From Propionibacteriaceae bacterium P6A17 (lineage in GTDB: Bacteria; Actinomycetota; Actinomycetes; Propionibacteriales; Propionibacteriaceae): DNA of 64,000 nt. Position numbers and translations under genes: made by a program. The notes beneath the pieces were generated by a model. That model had not been told where the DNA came from. It made no database searches and was given only the letters and a program-made list of their open reading frames with translations. The stretch covers positions 62,001-126,000 of the forward strand of contig JHVD01000001.1 of the NCBI GenBank assembly GCA_000619965.1, written 5' to 3'. Numbering within the stretch: the first letter of the stretch is position 1; every line of letters starts with the position of its first letter. Positions 30,890-38,523 of the stretch are shown piece after piece.

Positions 30890-30910
30890 GGCTGACTGTT
30901 CAGTCTAGCC
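30890..30910 (-). promoter_or_regulatory. Imperfect palindrome overlapping the helD-like promoter
   Basis: The 12-bp core GACTGTTCAGTC (30894-30905) is a near-palindrome, and the flanks GGCT and TAGCC extend it with one extra base. It overlaps the minus-strand -10 box TAGACT (30907-30902), where a repressor could act. Confidence 0.45.
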
Positions 30911-30963
30911 CTTTCCCGGTGGGGCGGCAGAGCACACGGCATGGACGAAGGAGGAGGGGCGAG

Positions 30964-31794
30964 ATGGCGGTCGGCGACGACGAGCGTGCAGGAGCCGGGC
31001 GCGCGGGGGGCATCACACCGGTGCATCTGGTGATCGTGGCGGCGGTGGGAGTGTTCCTCATCGGACTCGCGGCCACCGTCGGCGGCGCCAAACCCGCGGG
31101 CGAGGGCGATGAGGAGGCGACGACGCAGCCCAGCGTCGCGTCGTCGCCTGCGAGCACGGCGCCGCGGGAGGCCGCCTCCGTCGAGCCGGCACCGGCAGAC
31201 CCCGCGTCGGAGTCGGCCCGCGCCGCAGCGCAGGAGGCGCTGCTGCAGCTTCCCCGACGAGATCCGGCGGACCCGGCGGCGCTCGGCCGGGTGGATGCGC
31301 CCGTCGTGCTCATCGAATGGAGCGACTACCGCTGCCCGTTCTGCTCCGCCTTCAACGAGGACACCCTCCCGCAGCTCATGTCCTACGTCGACGAGGGCAG
31401 GCTGCGCATCGAGTTCCGCGACCTCGCCGTGTTCGGGGAGGAATCGCAGTTCGCGGCGGTGGCCGCGCGGGCCGCGGGCGAGCAGGGCAAGCAGGTCGAG
31501 TTCATGCACGCCCTCTTCGCCGCGTTGCCCAACCAGGGCCACCCCGACGTCGACGAGGCACTCGTCACCCGCATCGCCCAGCAGGTCGGCGTCGGGGACA
31601 TGGCGAAGTTCACCGCGGATCTCGCCTCGCAGGAGCTGCGCAACGCGGTGCTCGCCGAGTCGTTCGAGGCCCAGCAGATGGGGCTGGGCTCGGTGCCCGC
31701 CTTCGCCATCGGCGGGCAGTACGTCGCCGGCGCCCAACCCGTCGAGGTGTTCCGTGCCGTGATCGAGCAGGAGCTCGCCAGGGCGGGCGCGTGA
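30964..31794 (+). CDS. Membrane-anchored DsbA-like thiol-disulfide oxidoreductase
   Basis: 276 residues. A short cytosolic N-terminus, one membrane helix (about 18-38), an Ala/Pro/Ser/Glu-rich linker, then an extracytoplasmic thioredoxin-fold DsbA-like domain from about residue 100. The redox-active pair is C124-P-F-C127 (in YRCPFC), with a cis-Pro in SVPAFAIG. It probably forms or reshuffles disulfides in secreted proteins. ATG 30964 follows GAAGGAGGAGG, one of the strongest ribosome sites in the window. Its stop overlaps the ccdA GTG, so the two are translationally coupled and likely redox partners. Confidence 0.9.
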   Translation: MAVGDDERAGAGRAGGITPVHLVIVAAVGVFLIGLAATVGGAKPAGEGDEEATTQPSVASSPASTAPREAASVEPAPADPASESARAAAQEALLQLPRRDPADPAALGRVDAPVVLIEWSDYRCPFCSAFNEDTLPQLMSYVDEGRLRIEFRDLAVFGEESQFAAVAARAAGEQGKQVEFMHALFAALPNQGHPDVDEALVTRIAQQVGVGDMAKFTADLASQELRNAVLAESFEAQQMGLGSVPAFAIGGQYVAGAQPVEVFRAVIEQELARAGA

Positions 31795-32630
31795 GTCTCG
31801 GCTACGCTGCGGCCTTCCTCGGCGGTGTCGCCGCGCTGCTCAGCCCGTGCGCCGCGATGCTGCTGCCCAGCTTCTTCGCGATGGCGTTCGGCGCCCGGAA
31901 GGTCACCCTGCTCGGCCGTGTCGGCATCTTCTATCTGGGCACGCTGCTGACCCTGGTGCCGTTGGGGCTCGCGGCGGGCTCCGTCGGCTCGCTGCTCGTC
32001 GCCCACCGCGCGACGATCGCCGCCGTCGGCGGCATTGTGCTGATCGTCTTTGGCGTCGCGACGATGCTCGGCGCCTCCCTCCCGGTGCCGGGTCTCAGAG
32101 CCCGCGGCGGCACGTCCGCGCTGGCCGTGCTGGTGCTGGGTGCGGTGTACGGCCTTGCCGGGGCATGTACGGGGCCGCTGCTCGGCGCGATCCTGACGTT
32201 CGTCGCCGTGCAGGGCTCGTCGATCTACGGGGCGATGCTGCTCGCGCTGTTCGGGCTCGGCATGGCGGCGCCGCTCGCCCTCCTCGCGCTGTGTTGGGAG
32301 GCAGGGAACCTCGCCGAGCGGCTGCGGCCTCGTCGCCTCGAGCTGGGCCCGATCCGCACGAGCGTGTGGGGGATCGTGGCCGGCGTGCTGTTCGTCGCGC
32401 TGGGCCTGCTGTTCCTCCTGAGCGACGCGACCGGCGCGCTCGGCGGTCTCTTGGACGCCACGGCCCAGCTGCGTCTCGAGACTGACCTGTGGCGCATCGC
32501 CTCCCACATCCCCGACTGGGCGGCGCTCGCCGCGCTGGCGACGGTCGTCTCGCTGCTGGCCGTGTGGGCGCTCAGGAGGGCCGAGCGGCGGGCGGATCGA
32601 AGCGCCGCCACGCGACCCCCATCGCGGTGA
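31791..32630 (+). CDS. ccdA: Cytochrome c biogenesis/thiol-reductant transporter CcdA (DsbD membrane domain)
   Basis: 279 residues with about six to seven membrane helices. The paired membrane cysteines are C20 in LSPCAAMLLP and C126 in AGACTGPLLGA, as expected of CcdA, which carries electrons from cytosolic thioredoxin to the outside. Partner of the DsbA-like gene upstream (GTGA overlap), perhaps keeping it reduced as an isomerase-like pathway. The last 59 bp overlap the 3' end of the convergent hexosaminidase gene, so the Arg/Ala-rich tail (RRAERRADRSAATRP) is encoded in doubly used DNA. Confidence 0.88.
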   Translation: MSLGYAAAFLGGVAALLSPCAAMLLPSFFAMAFGARKVTLLGRVGIFYLGTLLTLVPLGLAAGSVGSLLVAHRATIAAVGGIVLIVFGVATMLGASLPVPGLRARGGTSALAVLVLGAVYGLAGACTGPLLGAILTFVAVQGSSIYGAMLLALFGLGMAAPLALLALCWEAGNLAERLRPRRLELGPIRTSVWGIVAGVLFVALGLLFLLSDATGALGGLLDATAQLRLETDLWRIASHIPDWAALAALATVVSLLAVWALRRAERRADRSAATRPPSR

Positions 32631-34095
32631 GGCGCGCGAGCTGACCGGCCAGCGCCTCCGGGGTGGTGCGCGCGCTGCCGTCGCCCACCCAGAGCTGCTC
32701 GGCGATCGCGGTGCCGCGCGGGAACGCGAAGTACTCGAGCTGAGCCGGCGTGCGCTGGTACTCCGTCCAGAGCTGGAACTGCCCGCCGAGCAGGCGCTCG
32801 TCCTCCAGCCCCTCCCACAGCGTGTGGAAGCGCGACACCTGCTCCAGGGTGCGCCCGACGCCAATCGCCAGCGGCTCGCCGGCTGCATCGGACTCGGCGT
32901 AGTCGAGGTATGTGTACTCGCCGGTGGCGGCGATGGTGTCGTGGCCTAGCGCCAACGACCGCGCCACCGTGTCGCTCTCGCGCCACACCATCACCGTCAC
33001 GTCCTTCGGGGCCCCGTATTCCAGCACCTCGTCCCACACGATCACGCGCCGCCCCAGCCCGAGTGCATGCCCGCACACCACCTCCTCGAACCACGCCTGC
33101 GCCTCGCTGGTGGTGCCGATCCCGCGCTCCTCGAGGATCGCGCGCGTGCGCGGATGGGCGAACCACTCGTCGCCGGGGCACTCGTCGCCGCCCAAGTGGA
33201 GCGGGGAATGCGGGAAGAGGTCGGCGAGCGTGTCGACGACGGCCTCGCAGAATGCGAACGCCTCCGGGGTGAGGTTCATCACGTGGTGGGAGACGTGGAA
33301 GCACGTGCGGGGGTGGGCGATGTCGTCGCGGCAGCCCAGCTCGGGGTAGGCGGCCACCAGCGCCTCGGTGTGTCCCGGCAGGTCCACCTCGGGCACGACG
33401 GTGATACCGAGGGAACGCGCGTGGGCGTCGATGGTGCGCAGCTCGCCCGCCGTGTAGGCGCCCGAGTGCGGGATGCCGTCGTGCTCGACGATGTCGCCCG
33501 GCAGTTCGTGTCGGCCCAGCATCGTCCCCGGACGCCAGGCGCCCACGGTCGTCAGCCGGGGATAGCCGGGCACGGGCAGGCGCCAGCCCTGATCGTCGGT
33601 GAGGTGAAGGTGGGCGACGTTGAGCTTGTGCATCGCCAGGAGGTCGAGCCAGTGCAGCACGAACTCGACCGGCTGGTAGTGGCGGGCGACGTCGAGGTGC
33701 GCCCCACGCCAGGCGAATCGGGGCGCATCCTCGATGTCGACGCGCGGCCACGCGAGCGCGCCGTCGGGCAACGGCCCTCGGCCGAAGAGTTGCGCGGGCA
33801 GGAGCTGCAACAACGTCTGGGCTGCCCATCCTGCACCCGCGGCGTCGGCGGCGGTGATGGTGACGCGATCGTCGATGCGCAGCCGGTAGCCCTCGGCGGG
33901 CAGGCCGTCGTCGAAGCGGATGGTGCACAGCGCCCCCTCGAGGCGACGCTCGAAGCGGGCGTGTGCGCCGAGCCGGCGCTGGAGGACGTCGATGGCGGGG
34001 AGCGCCCGCGACGGCGCGTCCCAGGTGAGATGCCGGGGCACGGGCAGCGAGCCGCCCAACTCGGTCAGAATGCGGGGTGTGGGGAAGACGTTCAC
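32572..34095 (-). CDS. Beta-N-acetylhexosaminidase (GH20)
   Basis: 507 residues. An N-terminal GH20b-like domain is followed by the TIM barrel; the catalytic Asp-Glu pair is D304-E305 in LHLGGDECPGDEW. Other family stretches are RGAHLDVARHYQP, KLNVAHLHLTDDQGWR and VPEVDLPGHTEA. It removes terminal GlcNAc/GalNAc from glycans or muropeptides. No signal peptide is visible, so a cytosolic role in wall or chitooligosaccharide recycling is likely. GTG 34095 has AAGGAG upstream and a TAGACT -10 box at 34129-34124. Its 3' end overlaps ccdA by 59 bp. Confidence 0.92.
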   Translation of the reverse strand: MNVFPTPRILTELGGSLPVPRHLTWDAPSRALPAIDVLQRRLGAHARFERRLEGALCTIRFDDGLPAEGYRLRIDDRVTITAADAAGAGWAAQTLLQLLPAQLFGRGPLPDGALAWPRVDIEDAPRFAWRGAHLDVARHYQPVEFVLHWLDLLAMHKLNVAHLHLTDDQGWRLPVPGYPRLTTVGAWRPGTMLGRHELPGDIVEHDGIPHSGAYTAGELRTIDAHARSLGITVVPEVDLPGHTEALVAAYPELGCRDDIAHPRTCFHVSHHVMNLTPEAFAFCEAVVDTLADLFPHSPLHLGGDECPGDEWFAHPRTRAILEERGIGTTSEAQAWFEEVVCGHALGLGRRVIVWDEVLEYGAPKDVTVMVWRESDTVARSLALGHDTIAATGEYTYLDYAESDAAGEPLAIGVGRTLEQVSRFHTLWEGLEDERLLGGQFQLWTEYQRTPAQLEYFAFPRGTAIAEQLWVGDGSARTTPEALAGQLARLTAMGVAWRRFDPPAARPS

Positions 34096-34182
34096 GGGGC
34101 TCCTTCGCGGACTGCTGCGAGCCAGTCTAGGGATGTCGGGCGGGGAGGCCGTCGGCCGGTGCGACGAAGCGCGCGGGGTGCC

Positions 34183-35310
34183 TCAGTCGGCCGCGCCGGA
34201 TAGCCGAGGCATCACGAAGGCGCGGTTGCTCGGGCGGCAGTCCTCGCCCGTGAGCTCCTCGTGCAGGGCGTAGACGGCCAGCGCCCCGGACAACAGCTCC
34301 GCCCACGCCTCACCGCCGGCGAGGCTCGTCGCGCTCGCGTGCCGCGCGTCAGGGACGCTGCGACGCAGGAGGCGACGGGAGTCGTCGGGGGCGATGCCGG
34401 CCGCGAGGTCGGGCCTGGCGGCGCCGTGGTCGACGACCGTGGCGCGACGCTCCCCGCGGATGGTGCGCACTGGGGCGTTGCCGGTGAGGTCGACGACGTC
34501 CCGCGGCTCACCGGGCTCCCCGTCCCGCGCGGCGGCGACGAGCGCCGGCCGCGCGCGGAAGACCAGGCCACGCGGCAGGTGGGGTCGGGCATCGAAGCGG
34601 CGCTCGTCGGCGGCGGGACGCGCAGGTCTCGGCCCCAGGCGCCTGACGCCGCGCTCATCGAGGCGGTGCTCCAGCATGGTCACGAGCGCCCGGGCGTCCG
34701 CGGTGGCGCCGGAGGAGTCGACGAGCCGGTGCCGTCCGAACGTGCGCACGAGCACCTGCCGGAGTGTGACGAGGGCGGGCGCGGCGGGGGAGTCGGTGCC
34801 GGCGAACCAGCCCTCGGCGAGCATGATCGGCGCCAGGCGCCCGGCGCGGTCGGCGACGTCGGCGACGGTGCGGTCCAGCCAGAGCGCGCGACGATCCGCC
34901 GCCGTCCGCGGGGCCGCCGCCTGCTCCAGGCCGAATCGACGCCAGGCGGCCCAGAGGGAGTCCAGCTCGTCGAGCAGATCGCGCCATTGCGCGGCCTGCG
35001 ACTCGCCGAGTGCGCCGCGGATGGCGTAGTACTGTCCTCCCCGCTCGTCGGGGAGGACGAGCTCGAGTCCGTCGGGCAGCAGGTATGTCGTCGGGGGCGC
35101 AGGGGCGAGCGTCAGCCCGAGCGCGCCGAGGGCACCGGCGAGCGGGCGGCCGGACTTCTTCGCGAGATCCCGCCAGGCCGCGGGCAGCTCGAAGTGGTCC
35201 AGCGGAGGCCGGGGGCGCTCGTCGCCAGCGATGCCGACCTCGTGGCCCAGCCGGGCGAGCCGCGCGGCGACGGCCATGCCCGTGAGCGTGTGTCCCTCGA
35301 CGACGATCAT
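34183..35310 (-). CDS. Oxidoreductase-like protein with a degenerate Rossmann motif
   Basis: About 375 residues, resembling NAD(P)/FAD-dependent phytoene-dehydrogenase-like proteins in general layout: a beta-alpha-beta start (MIVVEGHTLTGMAVAARL, then LGHEVGIAGD) and a C-terminal FAD-type strand (VPDARHASATSLAGGEAWAEL). The dinucleotide loop reads EGHTLTG, lacking the usual GxGxxG glycines, so cofactor binding is doubtful. The frame stays open for 2.7 kb upstream across aminopeptidase N, but only ATG 35310, 7 bases from TAGACT, fits. Function unknown; it may be a non-catalytic relative. Confidence 0.6.
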   Translation of the reverse strand: MIVVEGHTLTGMAVAARLARLGHEVGIAGDERPRPPLDHFELPAAWRDLAKKSGRPLAGALGALGLTLAPAPPTTYLLPDGLELVLPDERGGQYYAIRGALGESQAAQWRDLLDELDSLWAAWRRFGLEQAAAPRTAADRRALWLDRTVADVADRAGRLAPIMLAEGWFAGTDSPAAPALVTLRQVLVRTFGRHRLVDSSGATADARALVTMLEHRLDERGVRRLGPRPARPAADERRFDARPHLPRGLVFRARPALVAAARDGEPGEPRDVVDLTGNAPVRTIRGERRATVVDHGAARPDLAAGIAPDDSRRLLRRSVPDARHASATSLAGGEAWAELLSGALAVYALHEELTGEDCRPSNRAFVMPRLSGAAD

Positions 35311-35317
35311 GGGCGGC

Positions 35318-35323
35318 AGTCTA
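35318..35323 (-). promoter_or_regulatory. -10 element for the leaderless oxidoreductase-like gene
   Basis: TAGACT on the minus strand, exactly 7 bases before ATG 35310. Confidence 0.55.
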
Positions 35324-35477
35324 GGGCCGGCCCCAGCCGGGCCCGAGTCTGCGGTGGCCCGTGTCCAGGGGGCGGATCCGCGGGGTCCTGCCACGGAGCG
35401 GAACGCGTGGGGTTGTACCCCGGAGTGGAGCCACCCCCGGTGGCTTCGGTGGGCTCGTCGTGTCCGACGGCGTTGCC

Positions 35478-35483
35478 TAGACT
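35478..35483 (+). promoter_or_regulatory. -10 element for leaderless pepN
   Basis: TAGACT, 7 bases, then ATG 35491; no ribosome site is present. The same box and spacing occur in the divergent gene. Confidence 0.55.
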
Positions 35484-35490
35484 CGGGCGC

Positions 35491-37992
35491 ATGCCCAACG
35501 CGAATCTCAGCCAGCTCGAAACCTCCACCCGCGCCGCCCACGTCGACGTCTCGGCCTACCGGGTCGAGGTCGACGTCCGCGACGCCGCGGACACGTCCCG
35601 ACCGACCTTCCCCGTGCGCGCCACCATCACGCTCACCACGACGTCGCCCGAGACGTGGCTCGACTTCATCGGCGAGGTGGAGCGGGTCGAGGTTGACGGC
35701 AGCGAGCGCCCCGTCGAGGCCGACGGTGCCCGCGTCGCGCTGCGTGACCTGCCGGTGGGCAGGCCCTTCGATGTCCGCGTCGAGGGCCGGGCCCGGTACT
35801 CGCGCTCTGGCGAGGGACTGCATCGGTTCACCGACCCCGTCGACGGCGAGACCTACCTCTACACCCAGTACGAGCCGGCGGATGCCCGTCGGGTCTTTCC
35901 CTGCTTCGAGCAGCCGGACATGCGGGCCGAGTTCACGTTCTCGCTGATCGGCCCGGAGGCTTGGTGGTTGGGCTCCAACCAGCCGGAAGCCTCGCGCGAG
36001 CGGGTCGCAGATCGGGTGGTGCGCGTCGACTTCGAGCCCACGCGCACCATGTCCACGTACATCACCTGCCTCTGCGCCGGCCCCTATCACCGCGTGGAGG
36101 ACGAGTGGGTGGGCAGCGACGGCACGCGGATCGCGCTCGCGCTGCTCAGCCGCCGCTCGATGGCGCAGCACATGGACGCCGACGAGCTGTTCCGCGTGAC
36201 GAAGGCCGGCTTCGACTGGTACGGCGAGCACTTCGGCCCCTACCCCTGGGGAGCGAAGTACGACCAGATCTTCGTCCCCGAATACAACCTGGGAGCGATG
36301 GAGAATCCCGGCTTGGTCACGTTCACCGAGCAGTACCTGTTCCGCTCGCGCCCGACCACCGCGCAGTTGCAGGGGCGAGCCAACACGATCCTCCACGAAA
36401 TGAGCCACATGTGGTTCGGCGACCTGGTCGTGCCGCGGTGGTGGGGGGACCTGTGGCTGAAGGAATCGTTCGCCGAGTTCATGGGCACCCACTGCTCCGC
36501 CGCGGCCGCCGGGTACGACGAGGCCTGGGTCAACTTCGCCACCGCGCGCAAGGTGGGTGCCTACCTCGCGGACTCCCAGCCGACGACGCACCCCGTCGTC
36601 GCCGACATCCCGGACCTGGAGGCGGCGAAGACCAACTTCGACCGCATCACCTACTCCAAGGGCGCCTCCGCGCTCACCCAGCTCGTCCACTACGTCGGGC
36701 TCGACGCATTCCTGGCGGGATCGCGGCGGTACTTCGGGGCGCACGCCTTCTCGTCGGCCACCTTGGCGGACTTCATCGCCGCCCTCGACGCCGAGACCGA
36801 CCGCGACCTGCGGCCCTGGATCGGTGCCTGGCTGCAAACCGCAGGCCACGACACGCTGGGGGCAGAAGTCGAGTTGGCCGACGGGGTGGTGCGGGAGCTC
36901 GTCGTGCGCCGGGGCTTCACCGGCGTCGGCGACGTCGGCGCGAATCGTCCGCATGCGACCACCGTGGGCCTCTACCGGATCGTCGACGGCCGGCTCGCGT
37001 TGGACGCCCGCTTCGAGGTGGTCGTGGATGCGGACGCGACGGAAGTCACCGGAGCCGCAGGGCGGCCCGCCCCGGACCTCGTGCTCGTCAACGACCTCGA
37101 CCACACCTTCGCGCGGATCCTCCTCGACGACGACTCCCGCCGCACCCTCCTGGCGCACGTGGGCACCCTCGACCCGCTGGCGCGCGCCGTCGCGTGGACC
37201 GCGCTGTGGCAGGACGTGCGGGCCGGGTTGCTCGCGCCGGCCGACTTCAACGAGGCCGTGCTCGCCTCCGGGGAGCGGCAGTCCGGGCTGTTGGCGTCGC
37301 TGCTCGAGCGGGGGCTCGTGTGCGCGTCGCGCTACACGCAGGATCCCGGGGTGGGGGTGCGGTGGCGCGACGGCGCCAAGGCGGCCCTCGTCGCGGCGGA
37401 GCCGGGGTCGGCGGAGCAGCAGCTGTGGGCTCGCGCCTACCTCGCGGCGGCGTCCCTGGCCGGCGAGGACGTGCGCTGGCTGCTCGACGGCGGGGTGGCC
37501 GGCCTCGAACGCTCCAACGACATCGTCTGGGCGGGGTGGCAGGCCCTCGCCGCGCAGGGGGAGGCCTCCGACGCGGAGCTGGATCGGGTGCTCGCCGGCG
37601 ACGACACCGCGGCTGGCCGGCTGGCGAGGCTTCGCGCCTGGGCGTCGCGCCCGGACGGTGCCGTCAAGCGCGAGGCGTGGCGGCGGGCGCACGTCGTCGG
37701 TGGCGAGACCAACCACGCCGTCGACGCGCTGCTGGCGGGGTTCAACGCGCCCGGCCAGGCCGCGGTCAGGGCGGGGGTGTCGTCGGGGTACTTCGACGCC
37801 CTGGAACAGGTGTGGCGCGATCACGGAATCGAGATCGCGATGCGGCTGGTGCGGGGCGGTTTCCCGGACGACGGCCACCTCGCCGGGCGCGCCTGGCTGG
37901 AGGCCCACCCGGAGGCGCCGGGGACGCTCGTCAGGCTGGTGCGCGAGGCCGTGCACGAGGAGGAGATCGCGGCCCGTCTGCGCGGCGCCTGA
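35491..37992 (+). CDS. pepN: Aminopeptidase N (M1 zinc metallopeptidase)
   Basis: 833 residues, actinobacterial PepN length. An N-terminal beta domain precedes the exopeptidase GAMEN motif in LGAMENPGLVTF. Zinc ligands H302 and H306 with catalytic E303 lie in HEMSHMWFGD, and the third ligand E325 in KESFAE is 19 residues after H306. A C-terminal ERAP1-like helical domain completes it. It trims neutral or basic N-terminal residues from peptides in the cytosol; no signal peptide is seen. Start ATG 35491 is supported by the leaderless promoter; the frame is open far upstream but carries no family sequence. Confidence 0.96.
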   Translation: MPNANLSQLETSTRAAHVDVSAYRVEVDVRDAADTSRPTFPVRATITLTTTSPETWLDFIGEVERVEVDGSERPVEADGARVALRDLPVGRPFDVRVEGRARYSRSGEGLHRFTDPVDGETYLYTQYEPADARRVFPCFEQPDMRAEFTFSLIGPEAWWLGSNQPEASRERVADRVVRVDFEPTRTMSTYITCLCAGPYHRVEDEWVGSDGTRIALALLSRRSMAQHMDADELFRVTKAGFDWYGEHFGPYPWGAKYDQIFVPEYNLGAMENPGLVTFTEQYLFRSRPTTAQLQGRANTILHEMSHMWFGDLVVPRWWGDLWLKESFAEFMGTHCSAAAAGYDEAWVNFATARKVGAYLADSQPTTHPVVADIPDLEAAKTNFDRITYSKGASALTQLVHYVGLDAFLAGSRRYFGAHAFSSATLADFIAALDAETDRDLRPWIGAWLQTAGHDTLGAEVELADGVVRELVVRRGFTGVGDVGANRPHATTVGLYRIVDGRLALDARFEVVVDADATEVTGAAGRPAPDLVLVNDLDHTFARILLDDDSRRTLLAHVGTLDPLARAVAWTALWQDVRAGLLAPADFNEAVLASGERQSGLLASLLERGLVCASRYTQDPGVGVRWRDGAKAALVAAEPGSAEQQLWARAYLAAASLAGEDVRWLLDGGVAGLERSNDIVWAGWQALAAQGEASDAELDRVLAGDDTAAGRLARLRAWASRPDGAVKREAWRRAHVVGGETNHAVDALLAGFNAPGQAAVRAGVSSGYFDALEQVWRDHGIEIAMRLVRGGFPDDGHLAGRAWLEAHPEAPGTLVRLVREAVHEEEIAARLRGA

Positions 37993-38054
37993 CCCGGCCC
38001 GTCTGCGCGTCGCACGCGCTGCCAAGCCCCTCGGAGTTCGAGCCTCCGGGGGGC

Positions 38055-38109
38055 TTGACGTTTTGTCGGAGGGGGCGCCTATAGTGATACATACCGGACG
38101 GGCGTTCGA
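38055..38109 (+). promoter_or_regulatory. Probable SOS-type promoter of the DUF6504-dnaE2-dinB operon
   Basis: TTGACG (38055-38060) and TATAGT (38080-38085) with a long 19-base spacer. At 38094-38109, CCGGAC-GGGC-GTTCGA resembles the actinobacterial LexA box TCGAAC-N4-GTTCGA: the right half is perfect and the left half matches 4 of 6. The box covers the expected transcription start, a good repressor position. The operon content (mutagenic polymerases) supports LexA control. Confidence 0.5.
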
Positions 38110-38170
38110 TTATCTTGGGGAAGCGCTGGTCGAGCGTCAGCCGGTGTGGGCCGCCTTCGGCGGGCGTGGA

Positions 38171-38229
38171 CTCGACCCCTGCGCCCGCCGAGGGCTCCCG
38201 GGTCGAGCCGATGTATTCGTACATCTTTT
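38171..38229 (+). promoter_or_regulatory. Structured leader with UUCG hairpin and T-run before the polymerase operon
   Basis: Within the 150-plus-base leader, CTCGACCC (38171-38178) pairs with GGGTCGAG (38200-38207). GATGTA-TTCG-TACATC (38210-38225), a perfect 6-bp stem with a stable UUCG loop, is followed by TTTT (38226-38229). The second element looks like a small intrinsic terminator or attenuator 30 bases before the first start codon. It is also a DNA palindrome and could instead be a protein site. Confidence 0.45.
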
Positions 38230-38259
38230 CCGTAACCGTCCGTTCCCCGGGAGGCCGCC

Positions 38260-38523
38260 GTGCGCATCTACCAGGAGCCCATCGCAGTGCAGTTTCGTGA
38301 CATGCCGTCCCAGTTCGTCTGGCGGGGCCGGCTGCTGCGCGTGCTCACCGTCCACACCCTCACCCGCGAGGCCGCGCCGTGGTGGCGCCACCCTGAGGAG
38401 GGGCTGCGCGAGCGGGAGGTGTGGTGCGTCGAGGCGGAGAGCGCGGGCCGTCTGCGCGGCGTCTACGAGCTCGCGCGCACCGTCGGCCAGGACGACTGGC
38501 GCCTGCAGGCGGTGGCCGACTGA
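38260..38523 (+). CDS. DUF6504-family small protein of the mutagenesis operon
   Basis: 87 residues, beginning MRIYQEPIAVQF and rich in Trp and Arg (FVWRGRLLRVL, then APWWRHPEEG, REVWCVEA). I assign it to the DUF6504 group, found beside imuB/dnaE2-type polymerase genes in actinobacteria; its role is unknown. GTG 38260 follows GGGAGGCCGCC. Its TGA overlaps the dnaE2 ATG by one base, so the pair is coupled. It could be a polymerase accessory factor, an inference from position only. Confidence 0.75.
   Translation: MRIYQEPIAVQFRDMPSQFVWRGRLLRVLTVHTLTREAAPWWRHPEEGLREREVWCVEAESAGRLRGVYELARTVGQDDWRLQAVAD

Noticed and set aside
30882-30960. A rifamycin-associated element upstream of the HelD/HelR-like gene
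   Set aside because: I looked for the G-rich inverted repeat reported upstream of HelR genes and found only the unrelated GACTG/CAGTC palindrome.
35311-38025. N-terminal extension of the oxidoreductase-like gene across pepN
   Set aside because: The frame is open but antisense to pepN, with no motifs; the promoter and fold both start at 35310.
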